9,270 nucleotides of DNA from an uncultured Prevotella sp. (GCA_900553965.1 USFX01000107.1:1-9270); one strand, 5' to 3'. Shown: positions 1 to 6,144, counted from the first letter of the stretch. The notes: generated by a model not told the origin, from the letters alone. A program made the numbers and translations.

Positions 1-1
1 T

Positions 2-679
2 GCCGCCATGCGCCTACCGCGCAATGCCCGTTTCTTCTTCCGGGTCAATGCTGGCTGGCGCACAATCAAGGCGAGTGTCTTCTGCCTGTTGATAGTCCTG
101 GCGGTCTTCGCCCTGTTCTTCTTTTGCGGCTTTTGGGTCATGATGGCGTCTCTTCGTCTTAGCTTTGGATTTCAGATGGCCATTCTCGGTGCCGGCATTA
201 TCATGTTCTTTATTCTTTTGCTGTTGACCATGCCGCTCTATTTTGTCACCTTTCGTTATGTCTTCCGTCCCCACACCCATTTCTTCCGCATCTTTCCATC
301 GGCATACGCTGTCGGTTTGCGTCATCTTCCGCGCATTTTCTGTGTGTCGGCCATAACGCTCTTGATAACCATGGTCATCGGCAGCGTTATCATGTTGCCA
401 TCCTATGTTCTCGCTCTTGCTGTCTATAAGTCTACGTCCGGAGCAATGATGATGGGTGACGCCTTAGCTTTGCCCGACAATATAAATGTCCTCGTTGCCC
501 TGACCGGTATTCTGACCGGTTTCCTCGGCTCTTATCTCAGTCTTTCACAGATGTATCCGCTCTATTATCTTTATGGCTCAATAGAGACCCGTGAGGAGGA
601 GCGCAAGCGGTTTGTGAGAGTGAGCGCCGTCGCTTCGGCTGCTGCGTCAGACGACTCGCGGAAGGGAAAGGACAGGTGA
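2..679 (+). CDS. Multi-pass membrane protein, probably 5'-truncated by the window edge
   Basis: I do not recognise the family. The frame is open to the left edge (two Ala codons precede the first in-window ATG at 8), so the true start probably lies outside; if the ATG at 8 is used, the product is 223 residues. Numbering from that Met, a basic stretch (about 1-21) is followed by four hydrophobic segments, roughly 22-46, 54-80, 109-140 and 159-190, then a charged Arg/Lys/Asp/Glu-rich tail that is probably cytoplasmic. No catalytic or transporter motif is visible, and no function is proposed. The stop at 677-679 lies 49 bases before hisB, so the two could be co-transcribed; no TAnnTTTG box is visible between them. 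The upstream gene is not a histidine gene, which is notable because hisB often follows other his genes in Bacteroidota. Confidence 0.75.
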   Translation, partial: AAMRLPRNARFFFRVNAGWRTIKASVFCLLIVLAVFALFFFCGFWVMMASLRLSFGFQMAILGAGIIMFFILLLLTMPLYFVTFRYVFRPHTHFFRIFPSAYAVGLRHLPRIFCVSAITLLITMVIGSVIMLPSYVLALAVYKSTSGAMMMGDALALPDNINVLVALTGILTGFLGSYLSLSQMYPLYYLYGSIETREEERKRFVRVSAVASAAASDDSRKGKDR

Positions 680-728
680 GCATGGCTTTTGGCAGATGAA
701 TTGTTCAAAATAAAATATACGACGCCGT

Positions 729-1799
729 ATGAAACGCATACTATTCATAGACCGTGACGGAACCCTCATAGAGGAACCGGCCGACGAGCAGATTGACTCG
801 TTCGGCAAACTGAAATTCACCAAAGGTGTCTTCCGTAATCTCGCCTTCATCCGTTCCCACCTTGACTTCGAGTTCGTCATGGTGTCCAATCAGGACGGAC
901 TGGGAACGCCGTCATTCCCTGAAGAGACATTCTGGTCTGTCCATAACTTTATCCTCCAGACGTTGGAGAGTGAGGGTGTGACGTTCGACGAGATTCTCAT
1001 CGACCGCCACTTTCCCGAGGACAATGCGCCGACGCGTAAGCCGGCTACGGGGCTTGTCGAAAAATATATGTCCAACCCCGACTATGACCTCGCGGGAAGC
1101 TATGTCATCGGCGACCGTGAGACTGACCGCCAGTTCGCGGAGAACATCGGCTGCAAGTCACTCATACTCGGCCGCGACGGCATGACGTGGGATAAGATTG
1201 CCGAACTGCTCTTTGCCGGCGAACGGACGGCAGAGGTCGTGCGTACCACGGCCGAGACCGATATCCGTGTCAGTGTCAATCTTGACGGCACTGGCCGCTG
1301 CGACATCTCCACCGGACTTGGCTTTTTCGACCACATGCTCGAACAGATAGGGCGTCATGGCATGATAGATCTGACAGTCCGTACACGCGGCGACCTCCAC
1401 GTCGACGAACACCACACGATTGAGGACACGGCGATTGCCCTTGGCGATTGTCTGCTCCGTGCGCTCGGCGACAAACGCGGCATCGAACGCTATGGCTACT
1501 GTCTGCCTATGGACGACTGCCTCTGTTCCGTGGCCCTCGATTTCGGCGGCCGTCCGTGGCTCGTTTGGGATGCCGAATTCCACCGTGAGCGGGTAGGGGA
1601 CATGCCGACGGAAATGTTCCTCCATTTCTTCAAGAGCCTGAGTGATAACGCGCGAATGAACCTGAACATCAAAGCCGAGGGAGTCAACGAACATCATAAG
1701 ATCGAAGGAATCTTCAAAGCGTTGGCCCGAAGTCTGAAGATGGCCGTGCGCCGGGATATATATCACTATGAGTTGCCGAGCACAAAGGGTATGCTTTAA
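729..1799 (+). CDS. hisB: HisB, bifunctional histidinol-phosphatase / imidazoleglycerol-phosphate dehydratase
   Basis: Cytoplasmic enzyme of histidine biosynthesis carrying two steps: dehydration of imidazole glycerol phosphate (C-terminal domain) and dephosphorylation of histidinol phosphate (N-terminal domain). The 356 residues match the length of the fused enterobacterial enzyme. The HAD phosphatase half (about 1-165) shows DRDGT with nucleophile and acid Asp8/Asp10, motif II Ser53-Asn54, Lys104 in RKP, and motif IV IGDRETD at 127-133. The dehydratase half (about 168-356) shows the metal-binding signatures FFDHML (199-204), DEHHTIED (226-233) and NEHHKIEG (320-327). In the zinc loop before Lys104, the positions that are Cys, His, Cys, Cys in the E. 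coli enzyme are Asp92, His94, Ala100 and Thr102, so the loop probably does not bind zinc; I recall the same pattern in Bacteroides homologues. The ATG at 729 places the first HAD motif at the expected distance. There is no clear Shine-Dalgarno. Confidence 0.96.
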   Translation: MKRILFIDRDGTLIEEPADEQIDSFGKLKFTKGVFRNLAFIRSHLDFEFVMVSNQDGLGTPSFPEETFWSVHNFILQTLESEGVTFDEILIDRHFPEDNAPTRKPATGLVEKYMSNPDYDLAGSYVIGDRETDRQFAENIGCKSLILGRDGMTWDKIAELLFAGERTAEVVRTTAETDIRVSVNLDGTGRCDISTGLGFFDHMLEQIGRHGMIDLTVRTRGDLHVDEHHTIEDTAIALGDCLLRALGDKRGIERYGYCLPMDDCLCSVALDFGGRPWLVWDAEFHRERVGDMPTEMFLHFFKSLSDNARMNLNIKAEGVNEHHKIEGIFKALARSLKMAVRRDIYHYELPSTKGML

Positions 1800-1807
1800 A
1801 AATGTCT

Positions 1808-1860
1808 GGATAGTCTCATGCAGTAACGGATAATAGGGCTGTTCGGAAAATAATCTCATG
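1808..1860 (+). repeat. Two related TARTCTCATG repeats, left of the accessory block
   Basis: GGATAGTCTCATG (1808-1820) and GGAAAATAATCTCATG (1845-1860) are related copies about 40 bases apart; over TARTCTCATGCWGTA (1811-1825 and 1851-1865) they match at 13 of 15 positions. A third copy, TCGGAGATAATCTCATG, lies at 5133-5149 just before the ftsY -7 box. The second copy (TCGGAAAATAATCTCATG, 1843-1860) differs from that third copy by one substitution and one single-base gap. Their role is unknown; they may mark the ends of an insertion. Confidence 0.6.
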
Positions 1861-1871
1861 CTGTATATGGT

Positions 1872-1913
1872 ATTTGCAACACCTTCGTAAGTTTCTGCGG
1901 TGGTGTTGCAAAT
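1872..1913. repeat. 12-bp inverted repeat downstream of hisB
   Basis: The arms ATTTGCAACACC (1872-1883) and GGTGTTGCAAAT (1902-1913) are perfectly complementary around an 18-base loop. It begins about 70 bases after the hisB stop. Neither strand has a T-run after the stem, so it is not a classical intrinsic terminator, but it could stabilise or end the hisB transcript, or be a protein-binding site. Function is uncertain. Confidence 0.6.
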
Positions 1914-1931
1914 CAGATATTATTCCCAATA

Positions 1932-2007
1932 TGTAGGGACATCGCTTTGCGATGTTTATTGAAAATCAGCTGATTACACGTCAACGTGCCAAAGGCACGT
2001 CCCTACA
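1932..2007. repeat. REPIN-like element: two GTAG-headed hairpins in mirror orientation
   Basis: The 76-base element has terminal inverted repeats TGTAGGGAC (1932-1940) and GTCCCTACA (1999-2007). Each end carries a hairpin: ACATCGC-TTT-GCGATGT (1939-1955) and ACGTGCC-AAA-GGCACGT (1984-2000), both with perfect 7-bp stems and 3-base loops. A 12-bp palindrome AATCAGCTGATT (1964-1975) sits at the exact centre of symmetry. REP sequences mobilised by RAYT (TnpA-REP, Y1 HUH family) transposases have a GTAG tetranucleotide 5' of a hairpin, and pairs in inverted orientation are called REPINs; this element matches that design. No transposase gene is in the window, so it would be a non-autonomous copy. 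The two stems differ in sequence but keep length and loop size, which suggests compensatory change. Family membership is inferred from structure only. Confidence 0.7.
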
Positions 2008-2238
2008 ATTTCATGGTTCTGCAATCCCCCTCGTTTGTTGTTATCTTCCGAACAACCGTGATTGCAAACAATGCGCATCATCATACATTCGGAACAATGT
2101 TTACTTTAACAATGGTTAAACGCCATTTGAACCCAGATTTCTTCTCTCCGGCGCAAAATAGCGCGTTTTTAGTGAAAAATAGGATATGTTGATAATCAGC
2201 CACTTACGTGCGGCTGCGGATGACGGCGTTCTTTTGGA

Positions 2239-2351
2239 CGAGCAAGGAGGCCCTCCCGACGTTGCGATAAGGCCCTCCTTGCACTACAACGGGGCCGCCG
2301 CCAGCTTCCAACGGCGTGCTTATTGCAACCCCGAGAGGCCCTCCTTGCTCG
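2239..2351. repeat. 113-base nested stem-loop with long arms
   Basis: The two 33-base arms, 2239-2271 and 2319-2351, pair along most of their length. The outer perfect 12-bp stem is CGAGCAAGGAGG (2239-2250) with CCTCCTTGCTCG (2340-2351). A symmetric 10-by-10 middle part still forms six pairs. The inner 11-bp stem is GTTGCGATAAG (2261-2271) with CTTATTGCAAC (2319-2329), with one G-U pair. The loop may form a further stem, CGCCG (2296-2300) with CGGCG (2312-2316), and contains a third copy of the arm motif, GGCCCTCCTTGC (2271-2282), directly repeated at 2337-2348. It is G/C-rich in otherwise AT-leaning DNA. It could be a MITE-like transposable element, a structured RNA, or a protein-binding cruciform; no target duplication is clear. 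Confidence 0.65.
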
Positions 2352-2545
2352 GAGATGGCCGGCTGGTGGTCATGCTGAAACATAGATGTTAGCGTTTGTT
2401 TGCTGAATTTAAGAGAAAAATACAGATGTTAAATTAACAGAACTTCCATGACATTATCCGTCGCGTTGCGCTTCTGTCTACAATAATATGGTTGTTGATA
2501 AGCAGCCGTTTCTTAAATCAAGGAAGAAATAACATCGTGCAATTG

Positions 2546-2575
2546 TTTGTAAATGGGGAAAAAGTATTATCTTTG
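2546..2575 (+). promoter_or_regulatory. Bacteroidota-type promoter for the AlbA-domain gene
   Basis: The -33 element TTTG (2546-2549) is separated by 18 bases from a perfect -7 element TATCTTTG (2568-2575), matching the Bacteroides primary sigma consensus TTTG / TAnnTTTG. Transcription would start near 2581-2583, giving a leader of about 75 bases before the ATG at 2658. The accessory pair therefore probably has its own promoter, independent of hisB. Confidence 0.75.
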
Positions 2576-2609
2576 TAGAATAATAAAATAATTGGGGCTT
2601 AATGCAATT

Positions 2610-2637
2610 AATGATATAATACGGAAGAAATATCATT
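2610..2637 (+). promoter_or_regulatory. 8-bp inverted repeat in the 5' leader, possible operator
   Basis: AATGATAT (2610-2617) and ATATCATT (2630-2637) are perfect complements around a 12-base spacer, between the predicted transcription start and the start codon at 2658. A smaller symmetric site, TTAAT-GCA-ATTAA (2599-2611), abuts it. The downstream product carries putative DNA-binding domains, so autoregulation is plausible but unproven. Being AT-rich, the repeat could also be chance. Confidence 0.35.
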
Positions 2638-2657
2638 CCCTAATAATTAAGATATAA

Positions 2658-4028
2658 ATGATAATAGAATCCCAAAACATAGAGTTCAAAGAAAGTTGGC
2701 GCGACGAGTATCAGAAATGGATTTGTGGCTTTGCCAATGCACAGGGTGGTACGCTGTATATAGGTCTGCGTGACAATGGCGAAGTGTGCGGTGTACAAGA
2801 TGCTAAGAAGCTGATGGAGGACATTCCGAATAAAGTGCGTGACATGATGGGCATATTGGTGGATGTCAATCTGAAAGAGAAAGACAAAATGTCGTATCTG
2901 GAAATTGTGACAGAGGCTTATCCTTACCCTATCAGTTTTCGGGGGAAATATTATCAACGGAGCGGCGCAACCAATCAAGAACTGAAAGGGGCGGCGCTTG
3001 ACCGCTTTATGCTTCGCCGTCAGGGTAAGACATGGGACGGGGTGCCTGTACCTTATCTGAAAGCGGAAGACTTGGATGATGCCACGTTTGATTTGTTTCG
3101 CAAGTACGCCAAACGGAGCGGGCGCATGGATGATGCAGACCTAATGGATGACAATCGTGGCTTATTGGAAAAACTGCGGCTTTATGAAAGCAGCTATCTG
3201 AAACGTGCTGCTGCCTTATTGTTCCATTCCGACCCGGAAATGTATGTGACAGGGGCTTTCGTGAAGGTCGGATTTTTCCGTGAGGGCATGGATTTGGTAT
3301 ATCAAGATGAGGTGCATGGCAACCTGTTTCAGCAAATCATTAAACTGATGGACCTGCTTTGTACCAAATACTTAAAAGCCATTATTACGTACGAAGGAAT
3401 ACAACGCATCGAAACATTGCCGATTCCGCGGGAGGCTTTACGGGAGGCTTTGCTTAATGCTTGCATCAACAAAGACTATGCGAACAACTCACCTATCCAG
3501 ATCCGCGTGTATGAAAACAAGCTGGAAATCATAAACGGTGGCTCATTACCGGATGATTGGACTGTAGATACATTATTGTCTTCGCACAGTAGCCAGCCTT
3601 ATAATCCAAGCATAGCCAATACGTTCTTCCGTGCCGGCGAGATTGAAGCATGGGGACGTGGGATAGAGCGCATTATTACGGCATGCAAGAACGACGGCTT
3701 CTCTACACCGGAGTTCCGTTATGACGCTTCTGGAATATGGACGATATTTAGATTTGAATATCCGGAAAGGGCGATGATACAAAACGTGCCGGAGACCATA
3801 CAAAAGACCATACAAAAGACCATACAAAAGAAGTTGAGCAAACAACAAGAAGCAATATTGATATATTTGAGCAAACATCCTGATGCAACACGGAAAGAAC
3901 TGGGTGAGAATATTCCGGATACCACAATGGGAGGAATTATCTACAATCTTTCCCGTCTTCAAGAACTTGGATTGCTGAAACGTGTAGGAGGTAGAAAGCA
4001 AGGATTTTGGCAGATTGTAGAATCGTAA
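2658..4028 (+). CDS. AlbA_2/Schlafen-domain putative transcriptional regulator with GHKL-type ATP-binding region and C-terminal winged helix
   Basis: A 456-residue predicted cytoplasmic protein of the COG2865-type architecture, often mislabelled RecG-like helicase. The N-terminal AlbA_2 domain (about 1-115) has the family signature: IEFKES (8-13), then GFANAQGGTLYIGLRDNG (24-41) and CGV (44-46). A HATPase_c_4-like region (about 255-370) shows an N-box-like REALLNACINKDY (262-274), NGGSLP (293-298) and FFRAGEIEAWGRGIERI (323-339). Three TIQK repeats (380-391) form a hinge before a C-terminal winged helix (about 393-456). AlbA_2 domains bind nucleic acid and some family members act in regulation or phage defence; the role here is unknown. 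The ATG at 2658 follows a good promoter and leader and gives a normal AlbA_2 start. Third codon positions are less G/C-rich than in hisB or ftsY, consistent with horizontal acquisition. The RhuM gene starts 56 bases downstream and is probably co-transcribed. Confidence 0.88.
   Translation: MIIESQNIEFKESWRDEYQKWICGFANAQGGTLYIGLRDNGEVCGVQDAKKLMEDIPNKVRDMMGILVDVNLKEKDKMSYLEIVTEAYPYPISFRGKYYQRSGATNQELKGAALDRFMLRRQGKTWDGVPVPYLKAEDLDDATFDLFRKYAKRSGRMDDADLMDDNRGLLEKLRLYESSYLKRAAALLFHSDPEMYVTGAFVKVGFFREGMDLVYQDEVHGNLFQQIIKLMDLLCTKYLKAIITYEGIQRIETLPIPREALREALLNACINKDYANNSPIQIRVYENKLEIINGGSLPDDWTVDTLLSSHSSQPYNPSIANTFFRAGEIEAWGRGIERIITACKNDGFSTPEFRYDASGIWTIFRFEYPERAMIQNVPETIQKTIQKTIQKKLSKQQEAILIYLSKHPDATRKELGENIPDTTMGGIIYNLSRLQELGLLKRVGGRKQGFWQIVES
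3795..3830 (+). repeat. In-frame tandem repeat, 3 x 12 bp, in the hinge
   Basis: Three perfect copies of ACCATACAAAAG encode TIQK three times, at residues 380-391 of the AlbA-domain protein. A 12-base unit changes length without breaking the frame, so slippage would vary the spacing between the ATP-binding region and the winged helix. From memory, short tandem repeats at this position occur in other members of this family. Confidence 0.9.
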
Positions 4029-4084
4029 AATACAACAGCATATAACGATATCACCAATAGGCAGAACGCTTAATAATAAACAAT

Positions 4085-5089
4085 ATGAATGAGAACAAAG
4101 TAATCATATACACAGCCAGTGACGGGCATACAAAGATAGATGTGAAGCTCGAAGATGAGACGTTGTGGCTTACTCAGGCTCAGATGTGTGAACTCTATCA
4201 GACCAGTAAATCAAATGTTAGTGAGCACATAAAACATATTATTGAAGAAGGAGAATTGCAAGAAGATTCAGTTGTTCGGAAATTCCGAACAACTGCCGCA
4301 GACGGGAAATCTTATTTGACTACTTTCTACAATTTAGACATGATAATAGCTCTCGGTTATCGCGTCCGTTCTATCATTGCCACACGTTTCCGCCAATGGG
4401 CAACTCTGCGGTTAAAGGAGTATATGGTAAAGGGTTTTACGCTTGATGACGAACGTTTGAAGAAATTGGGCGGTGGTGGCTATTGGAAGGAACTGCTGGA
4501 CAGAATCCGGGATATACGTGCCACAGAAAAGGTGATGTATCGTCAAGTGCTTGAAATATACGCCACCAGCATTGACTATGATCCAAGGGCATCTGTCTCA
4601 CAGGAGTTTTTCAAGAAAGTGCAGAACAAGATACATTATGCGATTCATGGACACACAGCAGCAGAGCTTATCGTTAAACGAGCCGATGCCGAGAAAGATT
4701 TTATGGGACTATTGACCTTTAAGGGAAATCATCCTACACTTGTGGAAGCAAAGACAGCAAAGAACTATCTGGACGAAAAAGAACTCCGTGCTATGGGACA
4801 GTTGGTTTCTGGATATTTGGATTTTGCGGAACGACAGGCGGAACGTGAGCAACCGATGACAATGAATGACTGGGCTGCCTATTTGGACAGGATTTTGACC
4901 ATGTCGGGAGAAGACCTCTTGCAAGGTTCTGGAAGTGTTTCTCATGAGGACGCAATGGAACATGCTACCAAAGAATATCGCAAATATAAGCAACGCACCA
5001 TCAGCGATGTAGAGCACGATTATCTGATGTCGATTAAAAACATTGAGGATTTAGGTAAGAAAGGTAGTAAGGACTTCGATAACAAATGA
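4085..5089 (+). CDS. RhuM-family protein
   Basis: A 334-residue protein of the Virulence_RhuM family, named after a gene on a Salmonella pathogenicity island; biochemical function is not established. The N-terminus has a likely helix-turn-helix (about 30-53, TQAQMCELYQTSKSNVSEHI), then the family block VVRKFRTTAADGKSYLTTFY (63-82) followed by NLDMIIALGYRV. The C-terminal half carries other family blocks: VQNKIHYAIHGHTAAELI (179-196), KRADAEKDFMGL, AKNYLDEKEL and YLDFAERQAE. No signal peptide or membrane segment is seen. Length and motifs indicate an intact gene. It lies 56 bases after the AlbA-domain gene with no Bacteroidota promoter between, so the two are probably one unit. RhuM genes are commonly seen in mobile or defence-associated regions, so a DNA-binding role in such a module is plausible, but the virulence label should not be taken literally in a commensal-like genome. 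Codon use resembles its partner rather than the flanking core genes. Confidence 0.9.
   Translation: MNENKVIIYTASDGHTKIDVKLEDETLWLTQAQMCELYQTSKSNVSEHIKHIIEEGELQEDSVVRKFRTTAADGKSYLTTFYNLDMIIALGYRVRSIIATRFRQWATLRLKEYMVKGFTLDDERLKKLGGGGYWKELLDRIRDIRATEKVMYRQVLEIYATSIDYDPRASVSQEFFKKVQNKIHYAIHGHTAAELIVKRADAEKDFMGLLTFKGNHPTLVEAKTAKNYLDEKELRAMGQLVSGYLDFAERQAEREQPMTMNDWAAYLDRILTMSGEDLLQGSGSVSHEDAMEHATKEYRKYKQRTISDVEHDYLMSIKNIEDLGKKGSKDFDNK
4271..4293. repeat. Perfect 11-bp inverted repeat inside the RhuM gene
   Basis: GTTGTTCGGAA (4271-4281) and TTCCGAACAAC (4283-4293) are perfect complements around a single A, inside the codons for the VVRKFRTT block. The same 11-mer, TTCCGAACAAC, recurs at 2046-2056, and GTTCGGAA occurs at 1841-1848, both in the upstream gene-free region. 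It may be a protein-binding site or simply follow from the conserved amino-acid block. Confidence 0.5.
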
Positions 5090-5108
5090 ATGTATAGCCT
5101 TTTCCCGA

Positions 5109-5129
5109 AATAAAGTCATTTTCTTTATT
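5109..5129 (+). terminator. Weak AT-rich hairpin after the RhuM gene
   Basis: AATAAAG (5109-5115) and CTTTATT (5123-5129) form a 7-bp stem with loop TCATTTT, 19 bases after the stop codon. There is no G/C-rich core or T-run after it, so it is only a candidate terminator separating the accessory pair from ftsY. Confidence 0.3.
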
Positions 5130-5132
5130 CCA

Positions 5133-5149
5133 TCGGAGATAATCTCATG
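5133..5149 (+). repeat. Right-hand copy of the TCGGA-ATAATCTCATG repeat
   Basis: TCGGAGATAATCTCATG matches TCGGAAAATAATCTCATG at 1843-1860 apart from one substitution and one single-base gap. Similarity continues more weakly: this copy is followed 9 bases later by TACTTTTGCACA (the ftsY -7 box), and the left copy 10 bases later by TATTTGCAACA. The left copy may therefore be a decayed or displaced duplicate of the ftsY promoter region. Confidence 0.55.
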
Positions 5150-5158
5150 TTTTTGTTG

Positions 5159-5166
5159 TACTTTTG
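5159..5166 (+). promoter_or_regulatory. Bacteroidota -7 promoter element for ftsY
   Basis: TACTTTTG is an exact TAnnTTTG match. Transcription would begin near 5172, only about 12 bases before the ATG at 5185, so the leader is very short. No convincing TTTG -33 element is seen at the usual distance. The position also argues against a TTG start at 5164, which would lie inside the promoter. It probably drives ftsY and the downstream rimO-HU genes. Confidence 0.65.
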
Positions 5167-5184
5167 CACATAAAATATTGCAAT

Positions 5185-6144
5185 ATGGGAATTTTCGGCT
5201 TTTTTAGTAAGAAAAAGAAAGAAACGCTCGACAAGGGTCTGGAGAAGACCAAGGTCAGCGTGTTTGACAAGTTGGCCCGTGCCGTGGCCGGTAAGTCGAA
5301 GGTTGACGACGATGTGCTCGATAATCTGGAGGAGGTGCTCATCACCAGCGATGTCGGTGTGGACACGACGCTGAAGATAATCAGGCGCATAGAGGAGCGC
5401 GTGGCCCGTGACAAGTATGTGAGCACGTCAGAGTTGAATGGTATTCTCTGTGACGAGATTGCCTCGCTGCTTGCGGAGAACGACGGCGACGACAACGACA
5501 ACTGGGACTTGCCGTCAGACCACAAGCCTTATGTCATCCTGATTGTCGGTGTCAACGGAGTGGGCAAGACGACCACCATCGGAAAGCTGGCCTATCAGTT
5601 TAAGAAAGCCGGAAAGAAAGTCTATCTCGGCGCAGCCGACACTTTCCGCGCGGCAGCCGTGGAGCAGCTCTGCATTTGGGGCGAGCGTGTCGGCGTTCCG
5701 GTCATAAAGCAGCAGATGGGCAGCGACCCGGCCTCGGTGGCATTTGACACGCTGAGCAGCGCAAAGGCCAACGGAGCGGATGTCGTCATCATCGACACCG
5801 CAGGACGTCTCCACAACAAGATCGGTCTGATGAATGAGCTGAAGAAAATCAAGGATGTCATGAAGAAAGTCCTTCCTGAAGCTCCTGATGAGGTGATGCT
5901 CGTGCTCGATGGAAGTACCGGTCAGAACGCCTTTGAACAGGCAAAGCAGTTTGCCGCTGTGACCCAGATAACGTCGTTGGCCATAACCAAGCTCGACGGA
6001 ACGGCCAAGGGTGGCGTGGTCATCGGTATCAGCGACCAGCTGAAAGTGCCCGTCAAGTATATCGGACTGGGTGAGGGCATGGAAGACCTCCAGCTGTTCA
6101 ACAAGCGCCAGTTCGTCGACTCGCTGTTCAACAAGAACAACTGA
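5185..6144 (+). CDS. ftsY: FtsY, signal recognition particle receptor GTPase
   Basis: FtsY docks ribosome-SRP (Ffh) complexes at the inner membrane and hands nascent membrane proteins to the Sec translocon; it and Ffh activate each other's GTP hydrolysis. From the ATG at 5185 the protein is 319 residues. It has a short basic N-terminus (MGIFGFFSKKKK) likely to touch membrane lipids, a helical N domain (about 15-100), a short acidic Asp/Asn-rich linker (98-108), and the G domain. GTPase motifs are the P-loop GVNGVGKTT (122-130), DTFRAAA (152-158), DTAGR (204-208), TKLDGTAKGG (268-277) and GLGEGMEDL (294-302). The long acidic A domain of E. coli FtsY is absent. An in-frame TTG at 5164 would add seven residues but lies in the -7 box, so ATG is preferred. 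rimO follows after 109 bases without a clear promoter. Confidence 0.96.
   Translation: MGIFGFFSKKKKETLDKGLEKTKVSVFDKLARAVAGKSKVDDDVLDNLEEVLITSDVGVDTTLKIIRRIEERVARDKYVSTSELNGILCDEIASLLAENDGDDNDNWDLPSDHKPYVILIVGVNGVGKTTTIGKLAYQFKKAGKKVYLGAADTFRAAAVEQLCIWGERVGVPVIKQQMGSDPASVAFDTLSSAKANGADVVIIDTAGRLHNKIGLMNELKKIKDVMKKVLPEAPDEVMLVLDGSTGQNAFEQAKQFAAVTQITSLAITKLDGTAKGGVVIGISDQLKVPVKYIGLGEGMEDLQLFNKRQFVDSLFNKNN

Larger units (their letters stand above)
1800..2657. other. Gene-free, repeat-rich intergenic region
   Basis: About 860 bases between hisB and the AlbA-domain gene hold no convincing gene. The only open frames are about 68 codons, overlap the repeats, and show no family motif. In order the region contains: two related TARTCTCATG repeats (1811-1865), a 12-bp stem (1872-1913), a REPIN-like double hairpin (1932-2007), small inverted repeats (2085-2100 and 2105-2120), a 113-base nested stem-loop (2239-2351), a 13-bp odd palindrome (TGTTAA and TTAACA around one A, 2427-2439), and a promoter (2546-2575) with a 5' leader for the next gene. 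Base composition turns AT-rich after about 2380. No tRNA, rRNA or known riboswitch was recognised. Confidence 0.8.

Noticed and set aside
1158..1859. 233-codon reverse-strand open frame
   Set aside because: It is antisense to hisB, whose protein motifs are unmistakable; the reverse product has no recognisable family.
2243..2348. Short CRISPR array from the three GCAAGGAGG/CCTCCTTGC copies
   Set aside because: Copies are 9-12 bases, in mixed orientation and unevenly spaced, and are explained by one stem-loop; no cas genes are nearby.
2239..2351. Integron attC site
   Set aside because: attC needs RYYYAAC at the left end and GTTRRRY at the right; here the GTT and AAC ends are in the opposite order, and no integrase or cassette is present.
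1986..2392. Two open frames of 68 codons (1986-2192 and 2186-2392)
   Set aside because: They overlap the REPIN-like element and the large stem-loop, show no motif, and have compositions expected of translated repeats.
4085..5089. Literal virulence factor
   Set aside because: The RhuM name is historical; nothing here shows secretion, toxicity or a pathogenicity island.
2658..5089. Classical toxin-antitoxin pair
   Set aside because: Both proteins are long, with regulator-like domains; no known toxin fold or catalytic motif is visible.
5164..5184. TTG start giving FtsY seven extra N-terminal residues
   Set aside because: The TTG lies within the TACTTTTG promoter box; the ATG at 5185 starts the typical MGIFGFF N-terminus.
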